A stretch of DNA of 64,000 bases from Stenopsyche tienmushanensis (lineage: Eukaryota; Arthropoda; Insecta; Trichoptera; Stenopsychidae). How positions within the stretch are numbered: the stretch's first letter is position 1; the number at the start of each line of letters is the position of its first letter. The stretch covers positions 310,001-374,000 of the forward strand of contig WACJ01000530.1 in assembly GCA_008973525.1 (NCBI GenBank), read 5' to 3'. The notes under the pieces are model-generated. The model ran no database searches. It saw only the letters and a program-made list of their open reading frames with translations, and was not told where the DNA came from. Both the position numbers and the translations under genes were made by a program. Shown piece after piece: positions 10,776-25,000 of the stretch.

Positions 10776-13700
10776 ATGGTACGTTTTTATTAAATATTTT
10801 ATTCGAATTAAATCTGTAAAATAATGAAGGCACAACAACTTCAGCAATCCATTCACGTTTCATTTAATATTTAATTTATTCGGGAAACTTTGCGATTTGA
10901 AGCGACTTGAGAACTTTTCCACTTTTCCGCCTGGCAACATATACAATATTTGCTTAAGAAATTGTCTTAATAAATTCATCCAATTCATTCACGCGTTTTA
11001 TAAATTATTTAAAAATGTTTTTTTTTAACATTTTACAGTACGGCTTCGTTAATTACGCCCTAGAACTTCTGGTCGTCAAGACGTTCGGCGAAGAAACATG
11101 GGAGACCATAAAGTGAGTATAAATTCACATTTCGATCAGAATTTTCGCCATAATTTTACTTAAATACTCCTTGATTGAAGCCATTCAAAACACAAAAGGA
11201 CCAACTGAATTTTGAATTCAAATCCTTCAAACGAAATTTGTTTTGAATGCCATGAAATAGCTTGTTATTATACTGTGATGTTATTCCAGAATACATTAAA
11301 AACAGCAACAATTATATTTGCGTATTCTAATGAATTGTATATGATTAAATGAAAATATTGACGTATGTGCGTGCGGAATGGTTAGTTAATGCGGGCGATG
11401 GCAGATGTATGATTTAAACAAATAGTCAAATGCGGCCATTTTTTCTTGATTTCATCACTCAAAATCCATATACCTGCATATGGAACTGTCTTTGGCTTAA
11501 ACACAACCGATTCTCCCCTTTTAATCAATTGTTTTGATTTTTAATGCGTATCAGCGATCCGAAAAGTGGACCGATTGGACACACATATCTTTAAATCTTC
11601 TTTTAGGGATTTTTGCGTTATTTTTTGTTAGAAATTACCCCATTGGCGGCAATAATATATAGATTGCTCGCTGAACAATACTATACTTTTCCCTCCCCCA
11701 TAAAAAAATATATTATGATATTTAAATTCGGGTTTATACTTTGTTCCTGAATAGCGGGACCAATAAACAGCTCGAGTCTGTGGAGAGTCCCCATGTTCCA
11801 TATTTCATCCATGGTTAATAGACGCACATCATATTCTGGCAGATATTCGTTGTATCAGTGATCTGAGAAACGGACCAGTTGGACACACAAATCTTGCAGT
11901 CGCTTCGTCCTCTTTAAAGGGCATTCTCGATGCCTTTTATGATCTGTACGATCACAAAAAACTCCTAGGGGCTAATTTACATATTATAGGTAGCACGCGT
12001 CAAATATAGTCGCGATTGACACGATAATGTCATTCGTCTGTAAAATATAGCAAATTTTATTTAAAAAAAAAAAATTACAAATTTAATATATAAAAATGAA
12101 TTGAGTTTTGTTCGTTCGAAATGCGCTGCCATACCGTTCATTGGATTGCAATAAATCTTCGCCCACTTATTGTTAAGTATTTTGCGAGTAACATACGTAT
12201 AGTCTAGTATATAAAAATTAATGTTTGTTTGTCCGTATTTAATGCGCTGCCATACCGCACATTCGATTGCAATAAAACTTTTCAAATTTATTGTTTGCAC
12301 TTTCTTGAATAATATAGGTACAGTACACTTAACTTACAGTAGATTTAATATATAAAAATCAATGTTTTTATGTTGTAACTTCTGTGGCAGCAACGCGCCG
12401 GATACCAGCTAGTATACAATATATATACCATAGCTAGTTTTTAGGTTAAAATTACAATATATAGTTAGTTTCTCCCCCATGCTCAGAATCGCATGTAGCC
12501 AGAACCATACTCCCGAATAGCGGGATTAATAAACAGTTTGGTTCAGTGGAGGGTTCCCATGTTCTCTTGTCTTTCCGAATTTCTGGAGGTCTGGTTCTTA
12601 CGAATAACCATTTATGGTCGAAGAACATGTTCAGGCATGTGATCCGATTTTGAGGCGTTTGTTCGTCATATCAATGATCCGAAAGGCGGACCAGTTGGAC
12701 ATACATACTTTGACCTCCTTATTTAGGGCTTTTTGCGACATTTTTGATTAGATATTGATTTGGCTGATATTCTTCAAATAAAAGTATTGTATTACATAAT
12801 GATGTCCATTTTTTTCATGATGTAAAAATCGGCTACTTTTGGGACTATCTCGCATCTTATTATTGTTTGATATACACATATTTTTTAAACACACAGCACT
12901 ATCAAAAAGACTTTGACGCAATAATATCATATTTTAAATTTGTTTGCGTATAAATTGCAAAAGGCTATAGGAAACAAAAAATAGCCTTCGAAAATTGAAT
13001 TAATAAGAACCTTAAAACTTCGGTGCGTAATCTTATCGGGAGAAATTTGGCCGTAATTGGACTTTATCGCCTTAGCGAAATACTTCGGTGGCGCAATCGG
13101 GAAGGGCACAAATTTTCAATTTGTCTGATCTCCTTAAATCTTTTATCAGGAAAGCGGCAGACGTACAAATGGAGGGCCAATTTTTGGTGAGGCAGATTTA
13201 CGAGGACGAAATCACATACAACCTCATCTTTGCGGCCGTGGACCTTCTACGTGAGTAACAACTATAAAGTTTCATCCCGGGGATGGTCAGACGTAAGCGT
13301 GAAATATGATAGCCCATTTCCACAAACTTCCCGAGTATTTTCTCCGGGGTGGAAAAAATTAGGCGACTAATTCCATTAAACGGGTCAAACGCTTGATGGA
13401 CACCCTCCGTAAAACTTTTATGCCTGTGCACGCTTAAGGGTTGTTTTCGCCGGATAAAAATACGTTTTAATACGTGTTTGCGTAATCATTTTTGATCCCC
13501 CGTATCAATATTTGCGATTTAATTTTAGAAATACCAGCTGACGCCATCCTCGAACTTTTCGGGAAGACTTTCTTTGAATTTTGTCAGGATTCGGGCTACG
13601 ACAAAATTTTGCAGGTTTTGGGAGCAACACCGCGCGATTTTTTGCAGGTAAACTTTATAAACATTATCTATTTATTCTAGCCTTTTTGTTTGTATAATCA

Positions 13701-16044
13701 ACCCTTCTATAGCGTCAAGCTATATAAAATTAGGCACCAATACAAAATTTGGAGGTGTTTAGTTTGTTGCCATTGATCTTACGTATTTTATACTTAGAGG
13801 ATGCTATAGGAGGGCTAACTGTAAAGTAATAACCGAATCAAATAATAAACATGAAGACGGACATTACTTTTAAATTCTTTTAATATGAATATTTTCCCAT
13901 TTAGAATCTGGATGCATTACACGACCATTTGGGGACTCTATATCCGGGAATGCGTGCTCCATCTTTTCGCTGTACGGAAATACCTGGAGGAGATCTGGTG
14001 CTGCATTATTATTCCGATAGACCAGGTCTTGAGCATATTGTCATTGGAATCGTAAAGGTATTTCCCCATTTTTATTATTTTGTTTAAGTTCAAAAAAATA
14101 TTTTTTTTATTAAAATAAAATCTCACTCTTGTCTCATGATTTTTATACAAAATTGATTAAATAAACTCATGGAAAGATGGGAAACTGTTATAGCCAAAAA
14201 TATAAATAATACATAATTGACTGATATAATAAAAGATTTAAAATAAATAAAAAACGATTATTTCTTTAAAAAAAATACGCAAAATAAATTATAAAATTGT
14301 TTGGGATACTTAAAAGGGTTGTTTCTTTAATATATGTCGATAATGGACACATTTAGATAATATTTTATCAGTTTTGTGGATATTGGGTATAGTGGTATTT
14401 AACAGTTCGTGGACTAAATTTGTGATAAACTTTTTAATACGCTTTAAAAAACTAAATAATAAACGCAATTTGATAGAAAAAAACATATAGAAGATTCGCT
14501 ATAAGTTACAAATGAATCCAAACATTAACAAAAATGATACAATGTCTGATTAATTATAAAAAAAGTTAGACTCGATGCATGAATTCAAAAAAGAGATCTG
14601 GCTACGGGGGGGACGTCCTCCCGCAGCCAAGGCTAACCGACGACTCTTCTCCGCCTCCTGCGCTTCACTATTAAGTAATCCAATCCCGGATTAAATTTTT
14701 TTACTAACAGAAATCGTACACCTCACCAGCACGTTGAAGGCTAATAAATCGAGACATTGCCGAAATCTGGACGCTTGGAAACAGTGGCATAACTACTAAT
14801 TCGCGAGCTTAGGCGACGCCTAGGGGCAGTAACTGTATAATCTATGTTTACAAATATACAGTAGATATATGTTTTTTCAAATATTTATATAAACCTTTCC
14901 CCACCGGTGATGTATTTAATACACCTCGACTCTTATAACGGTAATATCGTTATGAAATATAATAGATACGGGCTTCAGAATTTTTGTATTCCTCCCTAAT
15001 ATAATTACGAATCACATCAAAGTATTATATTATATAAGTATTTATTTGCAGCGACGGAAATAAATAATTTGTCGGGAAATCGGAAATTTTGGACATTTTC
15101 ATTGACAAGTTGCCTGGCTACCGAAATCAGATTCAGACTAAATGACGAAAAAATCGATGTTTAATGTTACTTTCAGCATATTTTCAAAATATTATTTTCT
15201 AGTGTTTTATTAATCTATTTTTGAATTGTATTTTTATCGTTTTTTAAATAAATAAAATTATTTCGCCTTTAAATTATATTTTTATATTAAACAAATGGAC
15301 TTATTGGTAATTTTTGATCAAATTTATCAATGTAATTTCTTAAACTATTGAAAATCCCGATAAATTTTGGCTCGGGTTTGGATTCCCTAGTCACCACCCA
15401 ACCGGCAACGGTGCACGCGTGCGATTGGTAATTGCAGGTGCAATGTCCCCGCAGCGCCACAGAAGATGGCGCTGTTAAAATAGCACATTGCACCTAAAAA
15501 GAGATGGAAGATGTTGCTGTTAATGGGCAACCATTCGAAGTAGAACTAAAAAGTATCACCTGTTTAAAATGCCCTCCATCTTGCACTTGTACGGGCCCAG
15601 GTAGCGTGAGCGAAATCGTAAAAATCCTACTTCTGACACCATTGTAACGTGAAGCGCTCTCGAAGAAGAATTCCCAGGCCGTTCCCCACTCCCCACCATT
15701 TTAAATCCCATCATGCAAATATCCAAAATAAATATCTCAATGGTATATAATATAAAAACTCTCATTGTGCCAACACTTTTGTTTGGAAGAATAAATATAA
15801 TTTGTATGCGCAATGGTTGAGTATTAGAATAGTGCATAAAAATTAATTAAAGTGGTTGCGGCACGTTTAATGTGGTTATTGTTATTTTAGACGGTGGCCA
15901 GCAAGTTGCATAATACAGAAGTCGATGTAAAGATAATGAAGACAAAGGACGAATGCGATCACGTCCAGTTTCTAATTACGGAAACTTCCGCTCCTGACCG
16001 AGTTGCAGCTCCGGAGATAGCTGAAATTGAAACTCTCTCATTGG
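10776..16044 (+). CDS. Gycbeta100B: Cyclase beta exons 1-6: haem-binding H-NOX (HNOB) domain
   Basis: Residues 1-202. Exon 1 contributes only the initiator ATG, followed at once by the donor gtacgt; exon 2 starts [19 protein letters not shown], the standard beta-1 N-terminus. Exon 5 carries [19 protein letters not shown], which places the proximal haem ligand at His105, the same number as in mammals. The haem-propionate YxSxR motif is at Tyr134, Ser136 and Arg138, one residue earlier than in human because a short loop is one residue shorter. Everything needed for a haem-binding NO sensor is present. Exon 6 ends in phase 1 and joins exon 7 to give [19 protein letters not shown], continuous with the next domain. 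Confidence 0.95.
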
Positions 16045-19000
16045 GTATGCAAACAATTTCTATTTGAAGTCCTTCTGACCACGTTTCACTCCCGAATGTG
16101 ATGCTTCAGACACAATCCGAGTGTTTTTCGGCAAACTTTGCCATTATCAGTTTTGTTTGAACCGTTGCCCATGCAAATCGTAATTGACAAGGTAAGTGCT
16201 CTTCATTAAGCAACTTCATGATGTTAAATATTTATCCTCCACTCTTGGCTCCCGGACGAGAGCTGAGCTTGCGAAGGCAAACACTTCAGGTAGTCAAAGC
16301 GAGAGCGGATTACAATTACACCCTCGACTCCCCGAAAGAGGCACTACTCGGCAATATTTTAATAAACTTTTATAACAATAAAAAAATATTAATTTACAGA
16401 ACCAAAAGTGAGTCCGGCAACGTTTTGTCGGGTCTTCCCATTCCATCTGATGTTCGATCGGAAATTAAGGGTGGTACAGAGTGGGCGAGCAGTTGCGCGC
16501 ATTCTTCCGCGGGTCACAAACCCCAATTGCAAAGTGACCCACGTTTTGGACACAGTGAGTCATAAAAAACAACCCCCAAACAATCAAAACACTAGCAGAA
16601 CACTAATAAACCTTGCATTTGTAGGTTCGTCCACATTTAGAATTCACATTCGAAAACATACTCGCCCATATAAACACCGTGTATGTACTGAAGACCAAGC
16701 CGGGTGAGATGAAATTCCAAGATTTACACGACGAATATACATCCCTTCGTCTCAAGGTACAAAAACTTAAATTATTTATACATTGAATTTTAATAAATTA
16801 TTTATTTATAATAAACGATTCAATATTCAGGGACAAATGCTTTACATTCCGGAAACGGATTTGATGGTCTTCCTGTGCTACCCGAGCGTGATGAACCTGG
16901 ATGATCTTACAAGGTAAATTTATAAATAAAAATAAATGTCTGTGGTGTCTTGTGTTCGTTAGTTTGTTCCGTATACGTTCCTATACTATTCATTTGATCG
17001 CAATGAAAATTAAAGGGAGTTGTTGTGAGCATCTCAGTGAACGTTTTTAAATTAGTATAAGTATTGTTTGTATATACAGTTTGTTTTGTGACACGACAAA
17101 AAGAAGGATGCGTGCCCAATGTAGCGGTTGAGCGCTCATGCTGTAGGATCCTTTTTTATTCCTGTGGGAATCTTGCATAAGATATCCTTGGTGTTAATCC
17201 CAGGGTAGTGATAGATTCTTACTGATTAAACTCCTTCCTTGTCCTTCTCTGTCCCCCTGGTATTATTTATCACATTGCTTCATGAGGGCAGGTAGTCTGG
17301 CCTTAGTATTGGAGAGCCGCTCTGCGCCTCAATCTCTCACTGCCCCCTTTGGCGCTCAGGATTTCTAAGTCGGTGGGTCCATCTTTCCTTACTGGACTGA
17401 TCCCATTTCTGTTGCCAGGCTTCCCTCAGTTTCTGGTCGTGTACTGTGGGGTTTTTGGGATCTTGGAGGTCCACTTCTTCGGAGACTGTTCTGTATGCTA
17501 TGATGACTCGGAGCGCTCCCTGCCGTTGGACTCTTGCCAACGACAGGGATCCGGGGATCGAGACTCCGTACAGAAGGATCGAGTGTATTACCTCGTTTAT
17601 GGTCTTCTACACGGTTTTGGCCTTCAATATTGGGCATGAACCATCCAGCTCACTGGTCACCTTCTGCGCAGCTTCTTCTAAAGTGTGTGCTAAAGGTCAG
17701 CTTATTGTCTATAAAGATCCCGAGGTATCTCAGCGTTTTGTTATATTTCACCTCGTGTCCCTCAACAACAAGCTGTTTGACCCTCGGTCTTCTTCGTCTG
17801 CTGCATATCATTGCCTCTGTTTTCTCGGCCACGAATTGCAGATGATTATCCTGCATCCACGCTTTGATTCTGGTGAGGACTTCGTTGCCCGTTGCCTCCA
17901 TTCCCATTGATACCGAGCCGTTATGCTATAGGATACTAGCCCTTTGCAACGTACCCTCTCCAAGCCACGTATCGGTTTTCGGTTTAGCTCGGTATTTGTA
18001 TTGAAATCATATTTTTTAACATAATTTTGAAGATTTTATTCCTTCTTTTATATGCGTTCTGCATGATTACTATTGTTGAGTTATGAATTTACAATTTATT
18101 TGCTGAAATTTATTTAAAGTTAAATAATACTATTATAGATACTGTAACGTAGGGGGCGTACTATTATAGTATTTATATGTATAGTTTAAAATAATATACA
18201 AATAAGGTTTGTATGCTCAATCGGTCCGCTTTTCGGACCGCTGATATGACGAATGAGCGGCTCGCGATTGGATGCCATACTTGAATATAACGGTAATAAA
18301 GAGGGTTTAGACACTTAGTATATATTATAAAAATATAAGCGACCAATATAAAATGAATGGTTGATTAAAGTGATTGTAACTTAAACGGGATGCTGAATTG
18401 GTTGATTTGCGCTGTAATCGGGGGCCACGTTATTCAGACGCGAAAATCGCGTCCTCTCATTCTCAATGGACGTGTATGCGCACAGCCAAATACTCGGTTC
18501 GTTGTCTATGGAACAGATGAATAGTGCAAATTTTAGATTTATCTTGAAGGCGTCAAATATAACATAAATAATTGATTGAAGGCATAATCATTAAAACTGG
18601 AAGTACGCAATTAAATGATCATTAACGATGTTGAATAAATATCTTTTTCGCACTAGAACTCCAAGCATTCATGTTCGATCCGATCCCACAAGGACTTCAG
18701 ATGACCCACATTTCCTGGAATTATGGCAAATTACATTCGGAACTACTTTTCTGTAAAACAATCGGAAAACACTCATAGCTAAAAGTTTCGAGAGAAACTT
18801 TCACGAAATTCGATATACTCGCTGATGAAACAATTCCGGTTGTTAAAGTCTATTTTATGGCGCAAATCTACCAACTTCCATTCAACGCAAATATAGTTTT
18901 CAGGATAAAAAACCGATTGCGAATTTAAAATTTAAATTTGTCATCGCGAATATGAATGACACAACGTCGTGCTGAGCATCAGCGATTAATCCGGTGATTA

Positions 19001-22000
19001 ATATGGAGGTGCTATCATTAACCGGGAGGCGTGATATTAATTGGCCTGTGCTAACTATTAATTGCGAAACAAGGATCTAGAATGACGTGAATTATTCAAA
19101 TGTCTGGTCAATTTAGCTTGGGTATTCTCCGACTTGATTTTATGTACCCGCAGGAATATGTATTAAGTTGACCAGGAAACATTAGCTTGACCCGCCTTGT
19201 TTATTCATGGAATAATTAAGTTAGTAACGGGGCCACCGGCTTTTCTCACCATCGCCATCGTATATCACCAGGCTAATGGCTACATGCTCATGTCTATAAA
19301 TCAATGGATGTAATTCGATCCTGAAAACGGCCAGGAATGAGAAAAAAACGTTTTTTTCGCCAAAATATTCATTTTATTCATCCCCATATTTATTCCACAC
19401 GAGAGAGCGAGAGAGAGAGAAAGATATGTCTGCAGGAGGGACGACTTCCCGCAGCCAAGGTTAACCGACGACTCTCTCGACTCCCGCCTCCTGCGCGTCA
19501 CTACCCAACCGGCAACGGTGCACGCGTTGCGAAGTGATCCATCGATATGCAGATGCAATGTCTCCGTAGGGCCACAAGAGATGGCGCTGTTAAAATAACA
19601 TATTGCACCTGAAGAGAGACGGAAGATATCTCTGTTAATCTGGAGAATTAAATGTGCTCAGACTAACAGCGCTTTTATCGATTTATATTGCAGTTTAAAT
19701 TATGATCAAATCCGATCCGGTTTTCTCACAGCTGATCACTGCTCCATTGGCAAAATTGTTATTGCGCCTTTGCTTTATAAAGCCATACTTTTACCCGAGT
19801 GATCTTATGCGAATATCAATCAATTCGACCGTCCGTTTTTCGAACAATTTCTATGTTTGAATACAAGTAAGCGGAGCGGAATGAGTTAATAATTAAAAAT
19901 ACGAGTGGAAAGCGTTAAATGGGAATGTTTAAAATGTACACGATGTAAACACCGATCCATTATTGCTCAAAAGAGTGGCAAACGCCTAATGGTGTTGCGT
20001 TTACACTGGTGTCAGATAATTGCTTAATGATGGGTTGTTGATACAAAACTATACCCGGATATTAATCCAATCCAAAGTGATGGCTACATTAGTTTTCCGT
20101 CAGAAGCGTTCATTAGCGCCCCACAAAATGATCATTACTCATACATTAAATTGAGGAAACGTTCCGGATAAATACACAAACGGCGTTCGTAATGAATTAG
20201 AATAAAATTACTTTTGAGTGTTTTTTCCTCGGATCCACCAAAAATAGAAGCTGCAGATGTTTCACATTTCCGTGACATTAAGCAAATATTTGAGCGATTC
20301 GTATGGATGTTTGGCTTCGAATGATGGATTAGTCTGTATGATAGGCAATAAATCTACGTTATAGCAGTTTTGTGATCTTTTTTAACGATTTCGGCTTTTA
20401 TCTCATTGATAGACGCTTTCAACAGATATATAATTTGATGTGTTTTCATATGGAACAGACATGGACTATACATTTCTGATATTCCGCTGCACGATGCGAC
20501 CAGAGATCTGGTCTTGATGTCCGAACAGTTTGAGGCTGACTACAAATTGACGAGGAATCTGGAGGTGTTGACGGATAAGCTTCAGCATACTTACAGGGAG
20601 TTGGAATCGGAGAAGCAAAAAACTGACAGGTGAGCGTAATAATATATAGGTGTTGTACTCACCCTTTGGGCGTTGAACTGCGATAATTTGTATGTCGATG
20701 AGCATTTATAATTAAAACGGTAATTTAGGGGTGGAAAGGCCACCACCCTGAGCTGGTGGTTAGAACCCGGTTCGTAATTAATTGTATAACAGCGTAACAA
20801 AGCTAAGCCAGTGCTTCTACCGAGCAAAAGATCTGAACTCAGATATATTGCGAAGCTTCAGCTTCTTTGAGCTGTCTATTCCAAAGCCAAAGATTCTCAA
20901 ACGTCTCTATTTTTAATCTCATCCTCAAACATTTAACATTGAGTCCATCAAAAAATATATACATAGACATTTAACAATCATTCCGAAAAGTGTTATATAA
21001 ATATTTTCAACTCCATCTCAGCATTATTTCAGTAGTAAAGTTCAACAATATTTGCTTTAGATGTTATGACTCTGATCATTAAACTGAATCTGGGTTACGA
21101 ATCGTTGATATTATTTCGGTCCAGAGGCATATAAAAGATCAAGGACGCCAAAAATAATCATATCTCTTGCTTTGAAATTTTTTGTAAACTTGAATTTCGG
21201 CATTAAATTTAAATCTACAAAGCTGTAAATACATGTTGTATACTATCGATACAAGGTGGCTACGGTATTGATAAACGTGGCCAAACTTGTAGCATGAGAA
21301 AATGATAATTTCAATCTTGTAGGTATACGATATTTATATAATATTTATTAGCATAGGATGCTGCGTTGCTTCTGTGATCATACAGATCATAGAAAATACC
21401 GCAAAAAAGCCCTAAAAGAGGACGGAGTGGCCAGAAGGTTTGTATGTTCAATCGGTCCGCTTGTCGGATCGCTGATACATCAATCGGGAGAAGTTGTCGA
21501 ATAGGCTTGGCTGCAAAATTTCAGCTTGATTTTATTAAAAAAAATATTTTTTTGAAAAAACATAATTTTTTTTCTTCTAAAATATACCGAAAATATAATA
21601 TTTTTATATTTTTGGACCAAAAAATTACCTCTTTACCTTAATCAGTGACGCTTGCTCCATAAATTATCTTATCATTCTGGCATTCTTAAGAGACGTTTCT
21701 ACCTTGTTAAAAAAGATCGAATTTTTTTAAAAAAAATATGCAAAAATGATTAAATATAAAATGTTGATATTTAGTATGTCGATTAAGCGATCTTTATTGA
21801 ACATAAAAGATTTTTTTAAAGTTTGACAAACTATAGTAATGGGAGTGGGGGGAGCCACATATGTACGAGAACGATGGACGAGCGATGATATTCTTCATCA
21901 TGGAAGTCTTAAATCATTAATAAATAATTTACAGAAAATAAATTAAACATATTTTTACTTTGTATAATATATTGCATAGAATAGACTAGAATTAGAAGGA

Positions 22001-25000
22001 AATATTTAAAAATAAGAAAATGGTGAGTGATTGAAAAAAAAATTGTGTTTTTAACACATTTTTTTGTAGTTTTTTGTTTATAAATAAAAAACGGTTCAAT
22101 ATTTTTAAATAATATTAGTCTATACGATGAAAACGTTTATTATACACGTGTCTGCTAAATTTCAAAAAAATGCTCATATAGGGCGTGTGGAAGCACTTCC
22201 ATGAGCTTGGAAAAAGTAGTAAACGTCCCTTAACAGCCACCCTTTGCTTCTTAAAATTGCGTCGCAGATGCAATTTATAAAATTAACAGCGTCCACTTTT
22301 CATCTTTCTGCATATTTTTGAAGTCAGAATACGAACGCATAGCAAATAAATAGAAATAGTCGACCGATAGTCATGGCCGCGGAAGACTTGTTCTTGCTAC
22401 TGGATGAAAAAAATGCTAAAGTTTTAGATTTTCGTCATATTTTTCATTGTATAAATGGAATCTATTTGCGCGAAGCACTCAATTATCGCGTAATTGATCA
22501 TCCAATCAGATTTTTACATTAAATTTAAAATGAAAATAGGTCAAATCTCTTTTTTCTCCTCGGCTAAAATTATTTCGCCAAATTAAAAATATATCCCACG
22601 CGATGTAAACAAGGATCTTCACGAGCTCGGCTCACGGAATCGCTGGAATGGAATGTTAATATCCTCCAGATGGAAACTCTCGTCTCCTGCATTCAATTAA
22701 TTATCCCCGGGCACAAATTCAATTCATTAACTCAATCAAATTACATCAACCTGTCGCACGATATCGATGCAAAATTAATGTCCCCTCATTAAGTCGTTGA
22801 ATATTACATAAATGGGCAACAATGAAAACGTCAATACGACCCGAATAATATAAAGCGTCAAGGAAAATGAGCACAATTGACTCAGGACTAGAACATTTGC
22901 TGTACCCGGAGGCTTTCTTCCCGAATATGCCATATTTACATCCAGACAGCCGACGGGATTGCTTCATATATTCGAATTTTTTTATGTTTAGACTCCTCTA
23001 TTCGGTGCTTCCCATAAGTGTGGCCTCGGAGCTGCGGCACGGCCGTCCAGTGGCGGCACGTCGTTACGATGTCGTCACATTGCTCTTTAGTGGCGTCGTA
23101 GAATTTGCTCGCTTTTGCGCCCAAAATACCGATTCCAGAGGAGCAATGAAAATTGTCCGGATGCTGAACGATCTATATACTACTTTCGATGTGCTGACCG
23201 ACCCAAAGAAGAATCCGGATGTCTACAAGGTACAGTAACGCGCTCGCCGTCATGGTGGCCATATATGGCCGGCGCTAAGTTCCGCGCAGGGACATGGCGG
23301 CCACCCGTGGCCGGCAAAAACTGAGACGCGAAATCTCCGCTTAGATTTGCATACATATACAGCCACCGTGACCTCTTCAGTCACATGCAAACTTAATACT
23401 ATACTATACGATTCAAATATAATCCGGAATTTTGCTGTACAGTTTTATTAATCTATATATATAAAAATGAATGTCTCATGAATGAATGGTGTCCGATCCG
23501 CTTTACTAAGGTAAACAAAGCCTTTAGTCAACTATGCCGAGAGGCGGTAATGGCATGCCCGGTTTTATTGGATTTAGACAAGTTTGTTCTGGCGAAGAGC
23601 GCACGCATGCGCATGGATCCTAACCTCTCAGCCCCACAGCATCAAGAGGTTGTGTCCCAATGATTCCGACTATTAGCATCAACAAAGAACAGAAACACAC
23701 AGGGTATGCGTGCATGCTTCTCACATGGACAGCTGTATGTGGGCTGCTCACGCCCAAATCATTTCTTGCCAGACGGTATGCATCATATGGAAAAGTATTG
23801 TACATGAAATTCCATGTCTGCAAGGACACGCTCCTTCTCCACTTCTTGTGGTCACTTGCGCTCTAAGCGCGGTGGGGGGACATAGCTAAATATTGTAATT
23901 TTACTTTGAGATTCTTAGATTAGGATAAATATATAGATGAAAACTGCTTAAAAATTAAATAGATGAAGATAATTACATAGATATATGTTGTATAGTGTAG
24001 GGAAGAGTTTTGAGTCTCATTTGCGGCCCCGAAAAAATAGGGTGCGAACCTACTAATCGCAAGGAAGGGCCACAAGGTTTCCGTGTCCAACCGGACCGAA
24101 TTTTGGACCACTGACTCAACGAAGGAACGCCTCGCGATCGAACGCCATGCCCGAAAATGTCCACAGAACATGGTCTGCGTTCATGAACGGACCTCCGCAT
24201 GGACACTCTGAAGTTGTTAAAGGCCCAAACCTAACCAACGAGGTCCTAAATCGCCCGTGTCCCGTGAGGAACTGAGACGTCCAGTGATACAGGACAACCC
24301 GGCGACATCTCAGGCGGTGCCTAACCGAGTGGAAGAAAGCGAAAGGTGGCGGCCGACGACCGACGCAGACCACCTCTCCTGCCATCTAAATAAAGCCACT
24401 TCCTTGACGCGACGACACAGATCGCCAAGCGCGTCTGAGGAACCATCTTTATCTGAATCTTTGGGGCGGGAGAAAATATAGGAAGTCTTCTGCCCAACAA
24501 AAAAAAAAACAAAATGAAAAACGAAAAGACCCAACTGATTGATTGGACCCATAAGTTTCGGGCTATATTCCGACCCAAAAAATCCGGGTTATATTTGAAT
24601 CTCCATCGTAGGTTAGAAAAAAGTCATAATTGCATAAAATATTTATTTTTCAGATTATGAAAGTGAAAATAAAATATTAATTAGTCTTAATTAACTTTGT
24701 TAGCAATTTTTTATACATTTTCCTATACTCCGCTTTTTATGATTATTTGCATATAATACGATGAATAACAACTTGACGAAAAAAATAAGCACTTTATGTG
24801 CATTCGCTGAATGAATGAAATCCGAAACGTGTTCTGCCGTTCACCGCACCTGACTCGTTGGTCGGGACCATCGTTTATAAATCGCGCTGCGATCGATTGC
24901 GCATCACACAGTGCACATTGTTTATGAATTTGGAAAAATATATTTTGATACAAACAGGTAGAAACCGTCGGCGATAAATACATGGCGGTTTCTGGACTTC

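Noticed and set aside
16145..16193. Exon-like segment between cyclase exons 6 and 7 (after attatcag, frame [13 protein letters not shown], donor gtaagt)
   Set aside because: Its phases do not fit: exon 6 ends in phase 1 and this piece would exit in phase 0, while exon 7 joins exon 6 directly to give the conserved LSLEPKVSP.
22867..23238. 123-codon frame as a separate gene
   Set aside because: It is cyclase exon 11 with intron sequence read through at both ends.
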